Part shown: positions 11,301-22,972 of the stretch, one piece after another
Layout: every line of letters starts with the position of its first letter
How positions within the stretch are numbered: the first letter of the stretch is position 1
Assembly (NCBI GenBank): GCA_023653785.1
Contig: JAMKCH010005346.1
Coordinates: forward strand, 1 to 64,000
Source of the DNA: Ophioderma brevispina
Lineage: Eukaryota; Echinodermata; Ophiuroidea; Amphilepidida; Ophiodermatidae
Length of the DNA: 64,000 bases
Reading direction: 5' to 3'
Program-made: the position numbers and the translations under genes
The notes under the pieces: model-generated
Databases searched by the model: none
What the model was told of the DNA's origin: nothing
Seen by the model: the letters and a program-made list of their open reading frames with translations, nothing else

Positions 11301-11655
11301 TTAAAGGGCCATGATCCGATCACTAATAGCCTGGTCCCCAGAACCACAGATTTTACCAGAAGTGGGCAAAATGTTGGTATCTGAAGAAAGCTATTATTTT
11401 TTTTTATTTATCCTGTAAAATCTTAAGGTTATATGGAGTTTGGTTTGGATATTATGAGTGAAAATGACCCCCATTTTGGTCGACAAATATCAAATTTTCA
11501 CAGTACTCTATGGGGATTACACAAAATCACGTTTTTAGCTCTCACATCAAAACGGGTTGAAATAGCGGTGCGAAACTTTACAGATAGGGCCGGGGTGAAG
11601 GCCAAGAACAAGACTATCATGTGAAATATTATGTCTATGATGAGAGGGGCAAAAT
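11301..11655 (+). mobile_element. TTAA family D MITE
   Basis: The copy begins TTAAAGGGCCATGATCCGAT and continues with the inverted form of the block seen at 7690 (CTAATAGCCTGGTCCCCAG). It keeps the uninterrupted site that is split by a hAT in the 7245-7727 copy. The right end is not sharp; similarity fades near 11650. Overlapping frames at 11433-11624 (plus) and 11498-11866 (minus) are repeat-derived. Confidence 0.7.
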
Positions 11656-11730
11656 ATGATCTAATGTTGTCCTGTGCATGTAAATTGTTAATTTTTTTCT
11701 TGGCCATCAAATACATGACAACGACAATGT

Positions 11731-11800
11731 TAAGTGCTAAGTGGCATGGTCTAGTGGTTAGCAAGCTTACCGCTGGAGTAAAGGGTCCCCTAGCTAACAC
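11731..11800 (+). mobile_element. tRNA-derived SINE head, truncated
   Basis: GTGGCATGGTCTAGTGGTTAG followed by CAAGCTTACC resembles the 5' half of a tRNA: the TGGTCTAGTGGTTAG part fits a Pol III A box and D arm. The 3' half, with a GGTTCGAATCC B box, is not found, so this is a truncated SINE head and not a working tRNA gene. Confidence 0.5.
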
Positions 11801-11919
11801 TAAATTAGATTTGTCCTGGTTTTGCCTAGAAATTGTACAAAACCCACACTTTGGAATTGCTTTCAAATTTTTAAAATAACTTTACTTCATGAGATGTGTA
11901 TTTTATTGTGTCTAAAATT

Positions 11920-12102
11920 CAGGGGTGTCTATTCTTCTGTTATTTGTCCCTGAGGTGGGGGAATAGGTTTTGTCTCTATGGTCATTTGGGGAAGAATTTG
12001 ATGCTTAGGTGATTGAAACCAATGTTAAATTTTGGGGAAGAATTGGGTACAAATGTGGCTAGGGGGAACAATTCTTATTTTCTGGAAAAATACACACCCC
12101 TG
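11920..12102. mobile_element. hAT-type MITE
   Basis: The ends are CAGGGGTGTCTATTC and TACACACCCCTG (reverse complement CAGGGGTGTGTA). The flanks GTCTAAAATT and GTCTAAATAT are alike, as expected for an 8-bp duplication with a small indel. The interior shows repeated GGGGAAGAATT words. At 183 bp it has no coding capacity. Confidence 0.7.
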
Positions 12103-12630
12103 GTCTAAATATTGTTTAACAGAATTCCTTTAAAGCTACAGTAGCTTGAGCTCATGCCAAATGCACATCTAAGTACAACAAGATTTTATAGGGAAACCAA
12201 TCGATGACCTACTGCAGTGGTGTGTTCGCTGTCCATTTCTTATGTATTAGAGGTGCACTCTCTGATTTCCCTGCCTGGTAATGAGGTCTCCGAGATTATA
12301 CACTTACTACATGTTCATTATCTTTCCCTATAAAGCATGCATACATGTTAACACTTCCTAAAACATCTCCCCAAATATAAAAGTTGAATCACTGTTTCAT
12401 CACTTAGCAGTTTTAAAGGAAGAGATCAGTCTAATTGTTAGTTTTATATCTGTGGTACGACCAAGTAAATGCTTCACATTTTAGGGGGGAAAAGTATTCA
12501 ATTCTGATTTTTTAATTTGATCTAACTTCCCCATTCAAAATTGCAACATTTTGATTCAAACCCATCACATTTGGACATCGGTTCCATGGATGTAATAAAT
12601 TCCTTGACTTTTCTAACAATGAAAAACAAC

Positions 12631-12800
12631 TTTTAGCCCTAACATGTCTCTAGCCTTCTTCTGAGAGGAAGGGATGGGGGAAAGAGATGGGAGCTAAAAG
12701 AAGATTGCACATCTTTGGTGGGAATTGAACCTGGAAGCCCCAGAGTCACTTTCCATTTGCAACAATGAAATCATTCCTCCCAATTCGATGCCTAATTAAG
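12631..12800 (-). mobile_element. tRNA-like 'S' element, copy 1
   Basis: On the minus strand the order is a B-box-like GGTTCAATTCCCACC, GATGTGCAATCTTCTTTTAG, a CCCATC-rich body, CTTCCTCTC, and then the end TGTTAGGGCTAAAA. This matches the copy at 16768-17065 through the 3' half. The end sequence is the inverse of the left end of that copy (TTTTAGCCCTAACA), so the family has inverted ends. The upstream half, with the CGCTGGCC palindrome, is missing or decayed here. Confidence 0.6.
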
Positions 12801-13257
12801 AGGATAGTACATGTTGTCTGTGGAGATGTTTTGCACTGGAAAAAATAAAAAACTTAGAGCATATTTTCTTTATTTTATATGGATGACTGTCACAAAACAT
12901 ACAATGTTCCGGACATAAACTTGATCCACTTTATCTCTGGATGACCTTTGACCCCTGATAAACCTTTTGTGATTTTGCATGTTTGCCTTATGACAAGATT
13001 CTTTTTTTTTACCGAGTTTCAGCTGAATTGAACAAATTTGAATGTATGCAAATGAGGTAATTACCATGATGAATATAGGTTACATGAAGGGTTTAAATGT
13101 TTTTATCATTTTAACAATATGTAAGTCATTCACCATGTGAACAAGAGTAGGAGTTCAATACTGCAGGATTAACACTTTATTTATACACAGACACACACAT
13201 ACTCCACCACACTGCCAGAGCAATCCCTATCTGTGTCGATCAGCAACTGGACTTATT

Positions 13258-13791
13258 TTAAAGCTGCACTGGCACAATTTCACAAAAATATGAATTTCTT
13301 CAATTTGCTTTCAAATGATAGTCTATGTCATTGGGAGAATAGAGATACTTTACACATAAAAATAAGCATACCAAAAACAGATACGGACATTAATTAGAGG
13401 CTGAAGACATCCACTTAATTTGTATTCTAACTTTTAAGTTTTCCATAACTTTAATCAACAAATGTGTATATTACATGAATATCATAGACTCGTACTCATT
13501 GATATTAAAACCACAAAGGTCATAGACTGGTCAAACAGGGTACATGCCTTGGGAAACATGCATACGGCGTGCGTTTTCTCGTGTTAAATGCCATTTCCGT
13601 CGTCTGCTGAATTAATGTCGCCGGCGACATTAATTATAAAACCGTTCCGTTTAACCATAAGGACGCTGATTTGGTCTTAATAATTTCAGGTGAGGGCTAA
13701 TGTATATAAAAACTTTACAACCATGCAAAAATATCAATTTTGAAAAATCTTGAGGGCGCACTATTTTTCAAATGTGCCAATGTCTCTTTAA
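13258..13791 (+). mobile_element. TTAA family A MITE, intact-length copy (534 bp)
   Basis: TTAA|AGCTGCACTGGCACA at the left faces TGTGCCAATGTCTCT|TTAA at the right, which are imperfect inverted repeats inside a TTAA pair. The interior holds a perfect 24-bp palindrome at 13611-13634 (ATTAATGTCGCC joined to its reverse complement). The family occurs again at 24033-24931 (inverted) and 53182-54416. TTAA duplications are typical of piggyBac and Kolobok transposons; the element is too short to encode transposase. Confidence 0.85.
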
Positions 13792-14119
13792 ATTGTTTTG
13801 AAATGTCTGTTTAATTAAAGATATCACCCATTGACTTAGTGCCAAATTGATGCACTAATTTTACAAGTCTCAAATTTACATTCCTGAATACAGGTAGTTC
13901 ATTTGATTGAATGCAGGAAATATTGGTGCTAATTTCCACTCATTAGCTCACTGGTTTAATGTTTTTATTTTCCTTCCACCAGTGTCCTGTTGTGGGAATA
14001 CTATGTGTTTGTCAACCTAGTTTTCCTTCCAACAAAGTGTAAATTTCCTCAATAAGTGGTTGATTTTAATAACAAAACCATGTTTCTATTCAAAGTGCCT
14101 TCTTTTGGATTGAAGTGGT

Positions 14120-14404
14120 TTAACCCTAACCCTGATGTCGGTTTCTAGCGGGAGGAACTGAAGGAGTGAGGGAAAAGGGGAACAAGAAAAGTCGCAAATT
14201 CGGGTGGGATTCGAACCCAGGGCCCTTCGGGCCCCAGCCCCATGACCGGGGATAGCACGCTACGGCGGTGTCGCTGGCCCGGCCAGCGATTTCGTGCCCA
14301 TATGAGTCTTGGTTTGATGACCTCATCGCTACTTTCTGGACTTAGTGCATTTTTCTCAATTAACACAGTGAGTTTTTGGTGAGATTCAGTTGTGCTAGGG
14401 TTAA
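14120..14404 (-). mobile_element. tRNA-like 'S' element, copy 2, with TTAA ends
   Basis: TTAACCCTAACCC at one end faces GTGCTAGGGTTAA at the other, so the copy is bounded by TTAA and short inverted repeats. On the minus strand it reads TGCACTAAGTCC, GATGAGGTCATC, the palindrome GCTGGCCGGGCCAGCGA, TAGCGTGCTATCCCC, and a B-box-like GGGTTCGAATCCCACC. The two overlapping minus-strand frames of 66 and 93 codons are translations of this repeat, not genes. Confidence 0.7.
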
Positions 14405-14549
14405 TGAGGTTATGGTTAGTCTGCAAACCACTACCTGTAAGGTAAAAAGGTTAAAATGTAATTTGACCCTTGATGTAATATTACATGGTATTCTGGAGTC
14501 CTTTGGTCCTTGATTGGTCCAACATCATTATTAAACTTTTAAAGTCAGT

Positions 14550-14895
14550 TTAAAGGTGCTTGTTCCGATTTATGTGTATTGTGTTCTCTACTTGATACGA
14601 GAGCCAGGCACTTGCACATACAACTCATCAAGTACCGTGGGAAACAAACTTGCAGTTTTGATGGTAGATGCAATAATGCATGTTGCAAAGCCCTATTCAA
14701 TACTGTGCTAATATTGATGGTTAACCATTAAAATGGCGTTTTTTTTGTTCATATCTCGGGAATGAAATGGATTTGAGGGCTCAAATTTCAGGACGACAAT
14801 GAGAAAAATATGGCCTTTCATCTGATATAAAAATTGATACTACTTCCGGGTAAATCAGGGGGGGTCCCAAAGACGATCGGAACACACACCTTTAA
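14550..14895. mobile_element. TTAA family E MITE (346 bp)
   Basis: The left end TTAAAGGTGCTTGTTCCGAT faces a right end whose reverse complement is TTAAAGGTGTGTGTTCCGAT: 20 bp with two mismatches, including TTAA on both sides. It is seen only once in this window. The interior is AT-rich with no coding capacity. Confidence 0.85.
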
Positions 14896-15563
14896 TAAAC
14901 CGTCAATATGTATATACATTGCACCGAGACTACAGTGGTTGGTGTCTCCACAAACGATTGCCCAGGCAACACCAGAAATGTTTCATAAACTTAGCTTAAC
15001 GAGCTACCCAAGCAAGGCTAATACGGAGAGGAAATTGACCAAAATAGTTATAATGAGATTATTTATGTATTGCCAACTTGTTTGAACGGGGATCTTTTAA
15101 AAGGAAATGGCTCAAAATGAGCAGTTGCTCACTGAAACAAACACTGCAGAGAATTAGACCTTAGGATCCTATGGCAATGATTAAAATACCCTGGACACAA
15201 AAATCCTCTCAGAGTAGAGTCACCTTCTCAAATTGAGGGGAAATTGACTTGTTAGAGAAGCGCATTTGTTGACCTTCTAATTTCCAAGGCTGTCCGGTGA
15301 CTTTTCTTTCAACCCGCGACTCTTGTCCACCTAGCCTAACCTTAATTCCCTTACAAGCACATGGCACAACCACCTCACGACGTGATTATTCAGGGCAAAC
15401 AAGAAATTCACAAGTTTACTGGGATCTTTGTGAACAGTCCAATTGCTTACCCAGTTCTTGCAGTGATCTGCTGGTACCTTATTCGATGTTTGATGAATGC
15501 ATCCCAAGCCTGGGTACCGGCTTGTACCCAAAGACCCCCTTTTTTGTGCTGCTGTCCTACCTA

Positions 15564-15746
15564 TAGACCATATTCAATAGCCAGCCATGTTGGTGGACAA
15601 GATGCATACATTCCAGGACTACAATACATTCACCTGTCAATGATTTCTGTGCAATCGCTAAACAGGTGAATGTATTGCAGTCCTGGAATGTATGCATCTT
15701 GTCCACCAACATGGCTGGTGGCTGACGTCATATTGAATACGGTCTA
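15564..15746. mobile_element. Foldback MITE with ~75-bp arms, TA-flanked
   Basis: The left arm starts TAGACCATATTCAATA and runs through CAGCCATGTTGGTGGACAAG to CATTCACCTGT. The right arm is its near-complete reverse complement, ending GAATACGGTCTA. Only about 20 bases separate the arms. TA at both borders fits a Tc1/mariner-type insertion, though TA could also belong to the element. It interrupts the ACCCAATGACCCCC repeat on either side. Confidence 0.85.
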
Positions 15747-16150
15747 TTACCTGGGCTATTACCCGGGCTATTACCCAATGACCCCCTTTTTAAAATCATC
15801 AGATACTCAATGACCCCCATTTTCTTTTTTCCTGTTACCCCACTTTTTAAAAAAAAAGTTTACATAAAAGTATTCACTTTTTAAAGAATTTTAACACCCA
15901 AATTCAAAATGTTTGCATGCTATTCACACATTTTGAACAATTTCATAATTTTATGGCAACAATTTTATAATTTCATGGCAATTGAACTCTGAAAAAGAGG
16001 CACTTCCTATTTGAACTTCAGATTGTTACCCGGTTACCCAATGACCCCCTTGTTAAAGTTTCATACTGGAAGACCCCATTTTTATTCAGGTTGTGTACCA
16101 AATGATCCCCTATTTTTTGTACATTTCATCTGAAAGGTCCCTAGTTTTCA
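15747..16150. repeat. Degenerate ACCCAATGACCCCC repeats
   Basis: Variants of TTACCCAATGACCCCCTTTTT recur about six times at uneven spacing between 15760 and 16110. A related copy (ACCCAAAGACCCCCTTTTTT) lies left of the foldback element near 15525. The motif resembles, in inverse, the GGGTCTTTGGGTGA repeats at 34850-35180. Confidence 0.6.
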
Positions 16151-16767
16151 CCTGGACAAGGCACATACCCCGTCACAGCAGATAGGGGAGTCCCCCTCGG
16201 GGATCCCAAGTCTATTGGTGTTTGCTTCTGGTACAACATGAGTCTGTAGTGTATAAAGTGTGACTGTAAATATAGCACCCCTCATCTCTGTTCATATTCT
16301 TGTCACCCCCCCCCCCACAACAGTGGGGTTTGTGTTATTATGCTGGATGGATGTCTGTATGTGATGATATATCATTATTCACAGAGGGTACCAACAAAAT
16401 GCATCAAACCTGTGAATTTTAAGTTTGGTAAGGTAGTGAGTCTGAAACATGAGTGAGTGAATGGATTAAAAATATGTTTTCAGGGAAGGAATAAATTAAT
16501 TAGAATACGATACCTCATGGTGCGAGATGTTAATTAACAAGATGATTAACTACTATAACAGCTGTGTAGAGAAATTTTGAATCCTGTCTCCTTCAAAATA
16601 TTCCTATTTTAGTGTTGACAGTTTCAACCACAAAAAATTTACAAAATGTCTTTTTGAGATGCTTATTGAAGGACCCTGCAAAGTTTACTGTATTGGATTG
16701 AGATCTTAAGGTAATTTAGGGTACCCTTCCTTTTTTCCAGGTAAGAGGACTCAGGTACCCTAATTTT

Positions 16768-17065
16768 TTAGCCCTAACACAACCAAAACTTGATAAAACT
16801 CAATGAGCTGAGGCTAGAAAATGCACTAAGTCCAAAAAGATGCGATGATGACATCGTACCAACACTCATATGGGCACGAAATCGCTGGCCGGGCCAGAGA
16901 TCTCCCTCATGGCTTGCCAGCCCTGCTCATGGGAATGGTGCGCCGGAGGCCCCGGGTTCGAATCCCGCCACGGATGTGCAATCTTCTTTAGCTTCTATCC
17001 CTTTACCCCTTCCCTTCCTCTCTGGAGATAGGCTAGAAACCAAAAGGCTGTTAGAGTTGGGGTGT
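16768..17065 (+). mobile_element. tRNA-like 'S' element, copy 3
   Basis: It starts TTTTAGCCCTAACACAACC and contains TGCACTAAGTCC, GCACGAAATCGCTGGCC, GGGCCAGAGA, the B-box-like GGGTTCGAATCCCGCC, GATGTGCAATCTTCTTTAG and CTTCCTCTC, ending near GTTAGAGTTGGGG. The B-box is a strong match to the Pol III consensus. The 102-codon plus-strand frame at 16790-17098 lies over this repeat and is not a gene. Confidence 0.7.
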
Positions 17066-18940
17066 TGCATTCTTGTGTTATGCAGGATAATTTACTGAGC
17101 ATCACAAGAAAGTCTTCCCCAATTTTTAAAGACGGTCACCTATTTACCATGACCTTATTGGTAAATTTCCATTTAGGGAGTTAAGGTTAATAAATGGATG
17201 GTGGTAGAGCTGAGAATTGCTATTTTCCTCAATCAGTTAACTACTTTAGACATTTGTTAACCAATTTCATGTTAAAATATGTTAACAGTTTAACAGGTAC
17301 ATATATTTGACAGCTCTTCCATGTTTGGACTAGAACATGTTTTTCAAATTGAGGGCCCATTTGGAGCTAAGATGTGCGGAACTAAGTCATTTGCTGTCCG
17401 TCTTGAGTTAAGTCAAGACCATAATCCTCCCTTCTAATTTAGTGGTGTCATGCACGGACTGTTGGGTTTGAGATCAAAAATTTTGCGCCCAGACAATCTG
17501 CCACATTGCCCTGCTTTCATCATCTAGTCAAAAACACATTTTCAGTGGAGGAAACTGTTGAATGGTTGACGTATTTCTGTTGTGAACTGCCTCATATTTC
17601 ACAACTATAACAGCACTGAAATGTTACAAACAGAATTGAACTTCCTATTTTAATAGTTTGTTAATAACTTGTGAAAAACATGTTTCTGATAAGGGGCAGA
17701 CATATCTTCAGGTGAAATGCAAGACAAATGTAACTGAACTCAGCCAAGAATTTACAAATGTAAAACAGGGGTTTTCCTTGATATTTGTGTAGTTACATAT
17801 TCCCCATGCATAATTAGTTTGCCTAATTCTGGTTATTATGATGCAAAGTACTATGTTTTTAATAATTTAATATGTAAATACTTGTTTAGGTACTGTCTGA
17901 CATTTGCAAACCGTGAAATAATGACATCAAGTCAAATAATGAGCAATTAATAAAATAGTTCCATCGTTCTTCAGCAAAGAAACTTGAACACAGAAAATCA
18001 AATTTGGGTTTAAAGGGCCCATGACTGAATTGTTCTTAGTAATTGTCAAAATAGTGTATTTTGGTAAATCAAGCTTCTTGGCAATAAAATCTGTGTCTGG
18101 TATTAGGTTTTCTCTGATGTGCTGAGCCCTTTTCATGGCTGCCGCACAGTGCCTTGAGCATGTTTACGTGGATATGTTCATAGTTAAATATGCATTATTA
18201 TTATTAAAACAGTGATTTTTTTGGGGGGGATGTTAGTGTTTTTGTGAAAACAGTGTTTTGGGTGAAACATTGTGTTTATATGTTGATAAACAGCAGGCAT
18301 TTATTGAGGGGATTCCTAAAAAAGATTATCTGCAAGGAACTCCCCATACACCCATATCAAAGAAATGGTTGCATTTTTGATAAAATTGAACAAAACTTCA
18401 GAAATACAACAACAGAATGTGGCAATATCAACTAACACAAACTTACAAATCACTGTTAACATAGGAGCTTTGAATTCAGTACTTTGTTTGTGGTACAATC
18501 TGCTGTGCTTATACAAACTCAGTCTCTTCTTTCCTTCAGACTCATAAACTTGACAGACACAAGTCAAGCAAATGATCTCACAGCATTTCAAAACTTTCAG
18601 GGGGGTGGTGGAGGAAAGAATTTTAACCACCACAACCTAGCCCATTAAAAAAAATCCCTCTAAAAAGGTGGTGTGTGTCAACATATATCCACCTGAGAAC
18701 TTTGGTGTCAATAGCCATGATGTTCACACTGTCACAAAACTCCAAATGTTTGAAACTTCCAGGAGGTGAAATTAAATCCCATTATTTTACTGTTCACTCC
18801 AAATTGTTTCCACAACGATGCCAAAATTCTGACATACAGCCCCTGATCATTCTCCTTCCCTCCGCTCTCATAATCGGATGTACACACCGTAAGTCAACTA
18901 ACCGTACGCCGTGCAGCTTTCGCGCCGTGATATTCAAACA
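17066..18940. other. Unassigned sequence
   Basis: No gene or bounded element is found. TTAAAGGGCCCATGAC near 18010 resembles a TTAA-family end, but no partner end was identified. Opposed frames at 18316-18633 (minus, 105 codons) and 18365-18547 (plus) have no known features. Confidence 0.4.
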
Positions 18941-18949
18941 CTGAAATTT

Positions 18950-19210
18950 GTCATAAAGATGACCCCTTGCGAGGTCACCTCCGCTCACTTATCCCCCCGA
19001 AGCTGTCCACCCGGCACACACTCCAAAACACTTTGGAAGTGGTTATTGGTTTTATGTTTCACCCCCTAGTTTTTTAGGGGGATAAAACCCCGCTAGACCC
19101 TCGATAACCCTCCGGAGTTTAAAACTCCGAAGCGTCCACACGGCCCAAAACCCCGATCGACACTCCAGAGTTTTGAAACTCCTGAGTTTCAGCCTCCGTG
19201 TGGACACGAC
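18950..19210. repeat. GC-richer block with GGAGTTT/AAACTCC and CCACACGG inverted motifs
   Basis: The stretch has repeated gene-unlike words: CTCCGGAGTTTAAAACTCCG, ACTCCAGAGTTTTGAAACTCC, GCGTCCACACGG and, inverted, CCGTGTGGACACG. A CCCCCTAG...AGGGGG stem is at about 19062-19081. It looks like one end of a DNA transposon, but I could not find the opposite end. Confidence 0.45.
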
Positions 19211-20448
19211 TAATGACTATTTCAAGGTTGTACCCAACATGAGGGGTACCATTCAACCAATCCTCATTTTTCTCCAATTTGTTACCTTTTGATCACCTCT
19301 GTCACCAACCGTGTTGCAACATGAACGCCCCTTTATAATGAAAGATTTTCACCCTACTTTTCGTAAAATTTTCTGACATAATATTAGCTCATATCCCCCA
19401 AAGAATGCACAGTAAGTTTGGTCATAACAAAATTGAGTTTGGATTCTCGCAGCTACGTCACGTTATTAGAAGGTGTGTTATGCATAGCTTATCTGATCTC
19501 CTATTGATAATGTAATCACACATCTGATATTGTGATGTCCTTATTTAACTTTCTCTTAAAATTGGAAAAACTGCCCCTCATTGGAACAAATCGAGGTATA
19601 AGATTCTTATTCTTTGTCCAGAATTGGACACAGACATTTTGTTGCTGACCCCTGGACATCATTCAAGTCCAGCTATGTTCACTGTGAATCACCTTGTTAG
19701 TGCAAACGACAGGGGTCACTTCAGCCTAGGCGTTAGGCTACTGACCCCTCCAAGGCGGTGGATCTTGGAATTCCTGTATCACGTCAGACCCTCTTGGGAG
19801 CCCTGGGATTAGAGGCGAGAACCTGCTTTTCCCTTCTTTCTTTCCTTTTTGACTTAAATGGTTTTAGTTCTTTACATTTGACATGAAAGATTCAGACCAA
19901 GTGACGTCCGTCCAGTGATTCTGTGTGTTATGTATTCACTTGTTTTGGCGGCAAATGTGTAATTTTTGATAGTGACGACATTTCAAAGTTAAGCGCAGCA
20001 AGGCAATGTAACAAAAAATGAATCTACATTCTACATGCTAATACCATACCAGTCAATGATGATGATATGGTGGTACTCAAGGGTAACGGTAATAAGAATA
20101 ATAATACTGAATGAGTATGATGATAATAAAATGACAAAAAACTCAATGGCTTGAGTGTTTTACATGTGCCTATAATGATGCATATTTTATTGCCTCTGCT
20201 AGAAATTTTGTTAATTACTGTCCATAAACAGAAGTGTGACACAAACATTTTTTCATAACACAAAATGCACCTCAGAATCCACTAAAATTATGCATTTTAT
20301 TTATTGTCTCTAGGATATGTGGAATGAACATAAACCAGAAGAGGGTGCTAAGAACAAAATGTACCCGAATGATTCATATTAGTACAGTAAAAAATATTTG
20401 AGTTTTTAAAATATATATATCAACATATATGCCATTTCAGACAAAAAA
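19211..20448. other. Unassigned sequence
   Basis: No supported gene. The stretch is AT-rich, and ATTTTTGATAG and ATGATGATA words occur without forming an array. Confidence 0.4.
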
Positions 20449-20456
20449 ATAGCTAT

Positions 20457-22964
20457 TAGAGATTAACCGATCCAGGGTTTCCTCTGCCTATCCGATGCCC
20501 GATACTTTTTTGTCGTATCGGCCGATCCACCGACGATTCCCGATGGTTTGCCCTATATTTAAAGATCAACCAACCCTAGTGAGTACTAGTAGGAGTTGCA
20601 CTGGTGGTTCAACTCCACCTTTTTAAACCTTTTGGAATTGGCGACAATGATTATAATTATTTGCTACAAGTTCCGATGAGGATTTTTGGAGGATAAGGTT
20701 ATCTTTTACTTACCAGAATGTGTGTAAAATATAAAGTACACCAATCAATAAACAGCATTGTAAATTCCCGCAAAACTCCTGAGTTCTTCAGAATATCAGA
20801 CCATCAAGCTCGTCAAATTGAAGATTTCATTTATTAGGCCTTAAAAAAAATTGTTTGATTGGCGTAACCGACCGACCCTATTTTTACCGCCGACCTAATA
20901 TTTTTTTTTTTTGGTCATGAAAACGCTGAAATGCAAAAACAGGAATTTAATGACGTCATACTTCGGTACTCTAAAGATTGCGTGACATTCAAAATGACAA
21001 ATAAAGAGATGTGTTACAGAAAAAGTGAAGATGTGTCATTTGTTTTTGTATGTGTGTCAATATCCTTTTTTGTTCTGGTTATTTGAAACATAAAAAAAAA
21101 AAAATCGACCTCCTACCACCCTATTTTTTTTCTATGTTACGACGCGGGACGCCAATGACGTAAATGGAATCCCCAGGAAAACACGTGTCAACATGGACAG
21201 CTGCAGAGCATAGTGATTGCATGAGCTGACCTGTACCTCACCCGGGGTACCTTGTGCCTCGCAAGGGCTGAGAAATTCATTGACCTTGCGGCTGATCCCC
21301 CTTATGTATTCGAAATAATCATTGAGAGCATGGATTGATGAGTAGCTAGCATCACATGGCCTTTGCAGACTAGCACGGTTATTTATGTTCTATGCAAATT
21401 GAAGTCATGTTCGCGCGCTCATGTTTGGCTAGTGTATCAAAAACTATGGCGGTTCGGAAAGTATGAGCTTGCATATTAGCCAGCCTAATGACGTAGCATA
21501 CCAGGATTACTAGCATTGTGGGAAAATGTGTTTTGGTGCTCGTCAGAGCCCACAGCTAAAACTACCAATCAAGAAATGTTTAATTTTCTCAGTGCCATGG
21601 GTTCCATAGGTTTACACCCAGTTGAGGGATGTTTTCGTTTTAATCAAAAATTTCTGACCCTCTGATGCAAAAACATCCATAAAAGAAGAACCTATTTTTT
21701 AGTTTCATTTACACACTTTCATTCCTTCTCTCGATCTGTAGCTGTTAACGTTAGTCTCTCACGCAGTATCAATGAATTTAGATATCTTTTGCAGTCTGGT
21801 CACAAACTACACTGTGGGAAAATACTTTCCGTACCGTCGTATAAATCAAAACAAACTTTCTGCTGATCCCCTTATTCTTTTCAAGCACTTAAATCAATGA
21901 GGAGAATGGAATGAGATGAGTAGCACCACATTGAGCTTGGTAAAGCAATACAGATGGTGACAACGATATATTATTAAATGTTATGTTCTATGCAAATTAG
22001 TACTGAGGATTAGTTGCAGTCCGCACATGTCTGACAAAACAACTTTACATGTAACAGACCTGACATGCATATCAGGTCTCTGTAAAATAAAACCCCACCG
22101 AAAACACCCATAATTTAATGGTAGTACAAATACCCATTATAAAAAAAAATAATTACTTTGTCCTTTCATTCATACATCGGCCGAGAATCGGCCGGTTCTA
22201 ACACATTTATATGATTACCAATTTACCATGACCTTTCTCAGTTCATATTGCATAGAAATGTTTTTAGATAAGACTGAGTATTTAATACTCCAATAGTTTA
22301 AAGTTTGTGTTTCATATGTTTTGTGAATAGCCCGTTTGGCATATGTCCTTATTGTGGTGGTTCAGAAGTTGTCGTCTTGGTAGTAAATTTAGTCTCTTCT
22401 ACGAATTTATTATGACACTGTTGATGCTGTACAAAAAAACAGCAACGGCAAGTGAAATACGACCTAAAAAAATACGTAACGAAAGAGCTTAGAAACGGGA
22501 ATATTTCGGCCGTACAAAAAATATAAAGCACTAAAGCAGTAATTTTCTCAGTTCACTTATCACGGCGATTTTTCCGTGGGAGGAAGAGGTCAGTACCTGT
22601 CATGGTTGCGTAACTTCGGACCATTATAACAGTGGCAGTATAGCTGATTCGAACCGCTTGAAGTTGAGATCGTGATAGTATTATACTTAAGTAGCTGTCG
22701 TTAGCCGTAAGTTTTCTCATATAGGCTAAGAGTTATAGTTGATGCAGATGATAGCTAAATACACGTATTAAAATCAGTTTGAGCAACTCGTGTTTTCCAA
22801 CTTAAAAACTGATAAAATTCCCATTATACTTTGTCCCTTTCTTTCATTCAATATATCGGTTGAGGATCGGCAAGCTCTGACATATTTTTGCCGATCCGAT
22901 TTTTGCCGATTTTGCAAAATCGGCCGCCGATCCGAGGTCCGATACAAATATCGGTTAATCTCTA
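20457..22964. mobile_element. hAT element, 2.5 kb, with exact 8-bp duplication
   Basis: The ends are TAGAGATTAACCGAT and its exact reverse complement ATCGGTTAATCTCTA. The flanks are ATAGCTAT at 20449-20456 and ATAGCTAT at 22965-22972, an exact 8-bp hAT-type duplication. Subterminal CGGCCGAT/ATCGGCCG words cluster near both ends (20517-20525, 22175-22195, 22855-22950). The 2.5 kb interior has no frame that I can recognise as transposase. It contains a nested MITE (20861-21153) and two diverged copies of a ~120-145 bp segment (about 21288-21405 and 21860-22005) that share GCTGATCCCC, GATGAGTAGC and TGTTCTATGCAAATT. It is a non-autonomous or fully decayed copy. Confidence 0.88.
20861..21153. mobile_element. 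MITE nested in the 2.5-kb hAT
   Basis: GGCGTAACCGACCGACCC at the left faces ...GCGGGACGCC at the right. If the ends are read as TTGGCG...CGCCAA, a TGA triplet flanks both sides, compatible with a 3-bp duplication. Both ends carry a CGACC/CTATTTTT block next to a T or A run. A related but looser sequence is at 62363-62617. Confidence 0.55.
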
Positions 22965-22972
22965 ATAGCTAT

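Noticed and set aside
14126..14426. 66- and 93-codon minus frames
   Set aside because: They are translations of a tRNA-like repeat (family S) and similar frames occur in its other copies.
18010..18140. TTAAAGGGCCCATGAC as a further TTAA element end
   Set aside because: No matching inverted end was found within 1 kb on either side.
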